NCBI GenBank assembly: GCA_964645775.1
Contig: CAZYBU010000002.1
Location: 62,001 to 126,000 of the forward strand
Origin: CAZYBU01 sp964645775
GTDB taxonomy: Bacteria > Spirochaetota > UBA4802 > UBA5550
DNA length: 64,000 nt
Reading direction: 5' to 3'
Numbering within the stretch: the first letter of the stretch is position 1; every line of letters begins with the position of its first letter. The notes below the pieces were generated by a model that did not search any database, had not been told where the DNA came from, and was given only the letters and a program-made list of their open reading frames with translations. Shown piece after piece: positions 61,202 through 64,000 of this stretch. Position numbers and translations under genes: made by a program.

Positions 61202-61956
61202 GAAGTGTCTCCTCCCTTTTTGGAAGATGATGTGAAATCCGTTTTAACAAAGTATTCCCCCATCATATAGGTGCGAATTTTCATCAGGTCGAGAATTGAG
61301 AGGACGGTCATTAGAATGACTGCCATGTTCTTTAGCAGCTGGAAAGGGTTCTTTGCCCCGTAAAAAAGATAGGGATTGGTCACGTGTTCCGTTGTGGGCC
61401 ATACCTCGGAGACGATACCGTCAATCTCCCCGGCGTCACCGTTTAGCTTTTCGATGACAAGATTTCTCACGTACCGGGCCCTGGGCTGTATCCTCTCTGA
61501 AACGGGGGACATCCTCCCATGCCAGCGGCGAACCCATTCTTCACGATCCAGGCGTTTCGGTTTTTTCAGCAGGGTAACGGCTACGATACCGGGAGAACGG
61601 ACACCATCCTGCCAGTCCCTTTTCCGGTGGTGTTCATTCTCACCGTATTCTCTGTAAATCGATTCCTCCACAAGATAACCGTCAATCTTCAGATCGTGGT
61701 CTTCGAATACTTTACGGGCCTTTCCGGCTTCGTCCGGACCGGAAAGCCATATATCGACAAGGGCCACAGGCTCGAAGGTCCTATCCTTACCCGGGGCCGG
61801 AGAGGGGATATTCGATTCCGGGTCCGTTACGTTGATGATCAGACCGGATGGCTCCAGGGCCAGAAGATCCGATTGTACCTCTCCCAGTATGTGGCGGGTA
61901 GCTTCATCCCTTTCCATTTTCCGTCTCGGTCTGACCAGGAACAGATACTTGTTCAT
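61198..61956 (-). CDS. EthD-like dimeric alpha-beta barrel protein
   Basis: The protein has about 252 residues from ATG 61956, seven bases after AAGGGG; an ATG at 61962 is possible. Two ferredoxin-like halves are suggested: KYLFLVRPRRKMERDEATRH and the second half PKRLDREEWVRRWHGRMSPV with SERIQPRARYVRNLVIEKLN, which matches EthD-type domains. A hydrophobic helix (LLKNMAVILMTVLSILDLMK) lies near the C-terminus. It is coupled to the P-loop kinase gene. I cannot assign a reaction. Confidence 0.7.
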   Translation of the reverse strand: MNKYLFLVRPRRKMERDEATRHILGEVQSDLLALEPSGLIINVTDPESNIPSPAPGKDRTFEPVALVDIWLSGPDEAGKARKVFEDHDLKIDGYLVEESIYREYGENEHHRKRDWQDGVRSPGIVAVTLLKKPKRLDREEWVRRWHGRMSPVSERIQPRARYVRNLVIEKLNGDAGEIDGIVSEVWPTTEHVTNPYLFYGAKNPFQLLKNMAVILMTVLSILDLMKIRTYMMGEYFVKTDFTSSSKKGGDTS

Positions 61957-62030
61957 CTTCATTCCCCTTTTAGCCCATGATTGAATCCACTCTCACCCCG
62001 GAAGCGCTCATTTTTCCACTTTTTTTTATT

Positions 62031-62063
62031 CCTGAAAAAGAAAACCCCGGCAGAACCGGGGCT
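62031..62063 (-). terminator. Rho-independent terminator after the fliD operon
   Basis: On the minus strand CCCCGG-TTCTG-CCGGGG is followed by TTTTCTTTTT, about 26 bases after the stop of the 347-residue gene. Confidence 0.9.
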
Positions 62064-62086
62064 GTGATGCCTGCTCAGGTCAGGTA

Positions 62087-63130
62087 TTAACCACTGTCTG
62101 AAGTGAGCCTGACGGTGAGTTCCTCGAGGTACTCCCCGATCTCCTCCAGAGATTCACGCACCTCATACTCAAGCATATCGGTCAGGCTTATGATATCATC
62201 GTTTTCCATGACTTCGAGAATGCCGTTCAGCTGATCCTGAAGTTCACGGTTCTTCTCTTCGAGGCTGAACTCCCGAACCACGATGGAAGAGAGATCTATC
62301 GTGAATACAGGAACAAGCTGATAACAGAGACGTATATACCTGTGAATAAAATCGACGAAATGGCCAAGCCGCTCGGAGCCCTCGGAATCATCCCCTCCCT
62401 GGAAGGCCGCGGCAATCTGCTCCAGGTTCTCAATCTGCACAGGGAGTTCTTCCCTCACCTGCTTAAGGTTCAGCAGTAGAACGTCGGGAGAGTCGATGCT
62501 CGACATGACAAGGTTTTTCATGGCATCGCTGGTAACCGTCATCTGTAAAAGTTCTTTAAGCTGAACAAAGTATTCCCTCCCCTTTTTCAGAACCGTGACA
62601 AGCTCATCCGTGGCCAGGTTGCGGTTCACCTCATCAATGAACGCCTCCAGGTGGGCCAGGAAGTCTGAAACCGACTCATCCCTGTAACGGCTTTTCTCCG
62701 GCTCCGCCTCAAGGAGATGGAAGATGTATCTAACCACCTCCGCGAGCCATTCCATGCCGGCATTGAGGTTTTCGATATTCTCATCCTCGATATCCTTCAG
62801 AGACTCCACCTGGTCGATAAAATTAAGGACCCGGTTACAGTACGCGGAGGCTTCATCCGCGCTCGAATAGACGATGTCAGAGATTGACTGTATAATACAG
62901 TTAATGGTTTTTATTTCAGAAAGGGGTTTGTCCGGGATATCGTCGATACCATAGAACTGATCATCGATAATCGCGTTTATAAATATCAGCCCCCGTTCCC
63001 TGGACCAGCCTGAGATGGAATCGATGATATCGGCCACGCTCTCTTCCTTTTCGAGTTCGAAATCAATGGGCTGGTTATTCATAAGTAACTGCATTCTCTG
63101 TAACCTGTCCTTTACGTCTTTATTATTCAT
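62087..63130 (-). CDS. Hypothetical 347-residue protein coupled to fliD
   Basis: I start at ATG 63130, which overlaps the fliD stop by eight bases and follows AAAGGCG. The product begins MNNKDVKDRLQRMQLLMNNQ, is acidic and almost entirely helical, with long coiled-coil regions (EFSLEEKNRELQDQLNGILE). No membrane segment or enzyme motif is visible. It follows fliD, the position where fliS (about 130 residues) often lies, but it is far longer. It may be a flagellar chaperone or accessory protein of this lineage (inference). Confidence 0.75.
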   Translation of the reverse strand: MNNKDVKDRLQRMQLLMNNQPIDFELEKEESVADIIDSISGWSRERGLIFINAIIDDQFYGIDDIPDKPLSEIKTINCIIQSISDIVYSSADEASAYCNRVLNFIDQVESLKDIEDENIENLNAGMEWLAEVVRYIFHLLEAEPEKSRYRDESVSDFLAHLEAFIDEVNRNLATDELVTVLKKGREYFVQLKELLQMTVTSDAMKNLVMSSIDSPDVLLLNLKQVREELPVQIENLEQIAAAFQGGDDSEGSERLGHFVDFIHRYIRLCYQLVPVFTIDLSSIVVREFSLEEKNRELQDQLNGILEVMENDDIISLTDMLEYEVRESLEEIGEYLEELTVRLTSDSG

Positions 63131-64000
63131 TATCGCCTTTAGCGCCACCCATCTGCTGTTTGAGCCACTGGCTCTGTTTCTTGGAACCGCTGATCGCCTG
63201 TTCCATGTTGGAAAACTTCTGTCTCAGCTTCTCCTCGTATGCCCTGAGATGCTCAGTATGCCGCTCTATACGATCATTGGCCGACTCTATTGCCTTCTCT
63301 TCAAGGGTGATCTTGCTCGATATTATGTTATTCCCAAAAGATATGTAAGGTTTGAGAACCGAGACCATCCGGTAGGCCATGCCGTTGTCGGTCCTGTTGT
63401 CCCCGTCCGTGTCGGAACCGAAGAACTGTTCAACCCCTTCCGGGTTCTCGGCCAGTACCTCTTTCAATTTGGCCTCGTCAAGAACGAGTTTACCCTCCTT
63501 GATGGTGCTCCAGTCCGCGTTAACGGCCCCGGTGTTGATTCCCAGCTGGTTCATGATCTTGACAGGCTCCTCGGCCCGGCTGGGATAGGAGTTACTCACG
63601 ATTCTCTGGAGCATTGATTCCAGCCTCATGAGGGTTGAGTCTCCCACAAAGGGACCGCCCTTCCTTTGGTTCCTGTTTCTTCCTGAGGAGAGGCTATTAT
63701 CCGGTCCCTCCGAGAGCTCCGCCTCCACGAGTTTCCTGTGGTAGTCCCTGTAGCTGTTATAGGCCTCCACAAACTTCCTGATGTTTTCAACAGCCTTATC
63801 GATGTCCGATTCAATCTTTATTTCAACCGGCCTGTCGTGTGGGCGCTTAAGGCTGAGTGTAAGACCCTTGATTACATCATCCAGTTCCTCGTTCTTTTCC
63901 CTTTCAACCTCAACACCGTCGACCTTGAGTCGGGCGTTATTCGCCTTCGCGATCGTGTTCTTCGGGTCCAGTTCCCCCTTTCTGTCCAGAGGAGTCGCGA
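63123..64000 (-). CDS. fliD: Flagellar hook-associated protein 2 FliD (C-terminal part, continues beyond right edge)
   Basis: The visible 292 codons are the C-terminal part of FliD, read on the minus strand from the right edge. The conserved core ANNARLKVDGVEVEREKNEE, then LDDVIKGLTLSLKRP, then IRKFVEAYNSYRDYHRKL, is typical of FliD. The C-terminus has GVEQFFGSDTDGDNRTDNG and a coiled coil near ANDRIERHTEHLRAYEEKLR. It caps the growing filament and helps flagellin fold. This shows the organism has flagella. The adjoining 347-residue gene is translationally coupled. Confidence 0.95.
   Translation of the reverse strand, partial: ATPLDRKGELDPKNTIAKANNARLKVDGVEVEREKNEELDDVIKGLTLSLKRPHDRPVEIKIESDIDKAVENIRKFVEAYNSYRDYHRKLVEAELSEGPDNSLSSGRNRNQRKGGPFVGDSTLMRLESMLQRIVSNSYPSRAEEPVKIMNQLGINTGAVNADWSTIKEGKLVLDEAKLKEVLAENPEGVEQFFGSDTDGDNRTDNGMAYRMVSVLKPYISFGNNIISSKITLEEKAIESANDRIERHTEHLRAYEEKLRQKFSNMEQAISGSKKQSQWLKQQMGGAKGDNE

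Noticed and set aside
1..64000. CRISPR arrays, integrases, transposases or prophage genes
   Set aside because: I saw no regularly spaced repeats with unique spacers and no recombinase or transposase motif in any frame.

Overview
This 64 kb window looks like part of a draft or metagenome-derived bacterial chromosome with moderately high GC. It contains two runs of N. The best guess for the source is a motile, anaerobic or microaerobic Gram-negative from the Spirochaetota or a neighbouring deep lineage. Supporting signs are a flagellar cap gene (fliD), large sensor kinases with 7TM/7TMR-DISM input modules, SpoIIE-type phosphatases, several lipoprotein signal peptides, the gene order hrcA-grpE-dnaK-dnaJ behind a CIRCE operator, multihaem cytochromes, and queH-type queuosine synthesis. 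The phylum is an inference from gene content, not read from a marker gene.

Layout. 0-2 kb (minus): a truncated hydrogenase maturation protease, an octahaem c-type lipoprotein, a scaffold gap inside a 58-base tandem repeat, ndk, and tRNA-Leu(GAG). 2-8.4 kb: a NarL-type regulator with its receiver-PAS histidine kinase, a short UvrD-like helicase, a coiled-coil membrane protein, and a pair made of an isoprenoid-synthase-like protein and a radical SAM protein. 8.4-18.2 kb: a 7TM kinase-receiver-PP2C hybrid with a small Nif11-like protein, queH, a metallophosphoesterase lipoprotein behind a 7TM-GAF-PP2C sensor, then a two-TM HAMP-like protein and an isochorismatase-like hydrolase. 18.2-30.6 kb (minus): an ECF sigma/anti-sigma pair behind tyrS, the heat-shock operon, a two-gene unit that includes a 54-residue protein, a large radical SAM/DUF2344 fusion, and rsmA.

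30.7-45.9 kb: a chemoreceptor with a haem-binding sensor domain, broken only by an assembly artefact, is coupled to a class I glutamine amidotransferase. A nitrogen cluster follows. It holds an oversized glnE with N-terminal ACT-like domains, a six-PAS hybrid kinase translationally coupled to it, and glnA with its own promoter and terminator. Behind these lie a histone-deacetylase-family hydrolase and a hydantoinase/oxoprolinase-family protein in one operon.

46-64 kb: a polysaccharide deacetylase, a lipoprotein and neuB form a surface-sugar group. Next come a CAP/SCP secreted protein, Mth938 and PEBP small proteins, a TPR protein with an internal 45-base repeat, an intergenic repeat that looks imported, a FecR lipoprotein, an AT-richer 7TMR-DISM kinase, glpK with a free-standing MshEN-like protein, ilvE, argH, an EthD-like/P-loop kinase pair, and finally an unknown protein coupled to fliD, which runs off the right edge.

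The genes combine core metabolism (nitrogen assimilation, amino acid, glycerol and nucleotide metabolism, translation, protein folding) with unusually dense signalling: five large sensor kinases or PP2C sensors, one chemoreceptor and one ECF module. The most unusual items are the ACT-GlnE fusion linked to a sensor kinase, the isoprenoid-fold/radical SAM pair, the HDAC/hydantoinase operon, and two repeat families.
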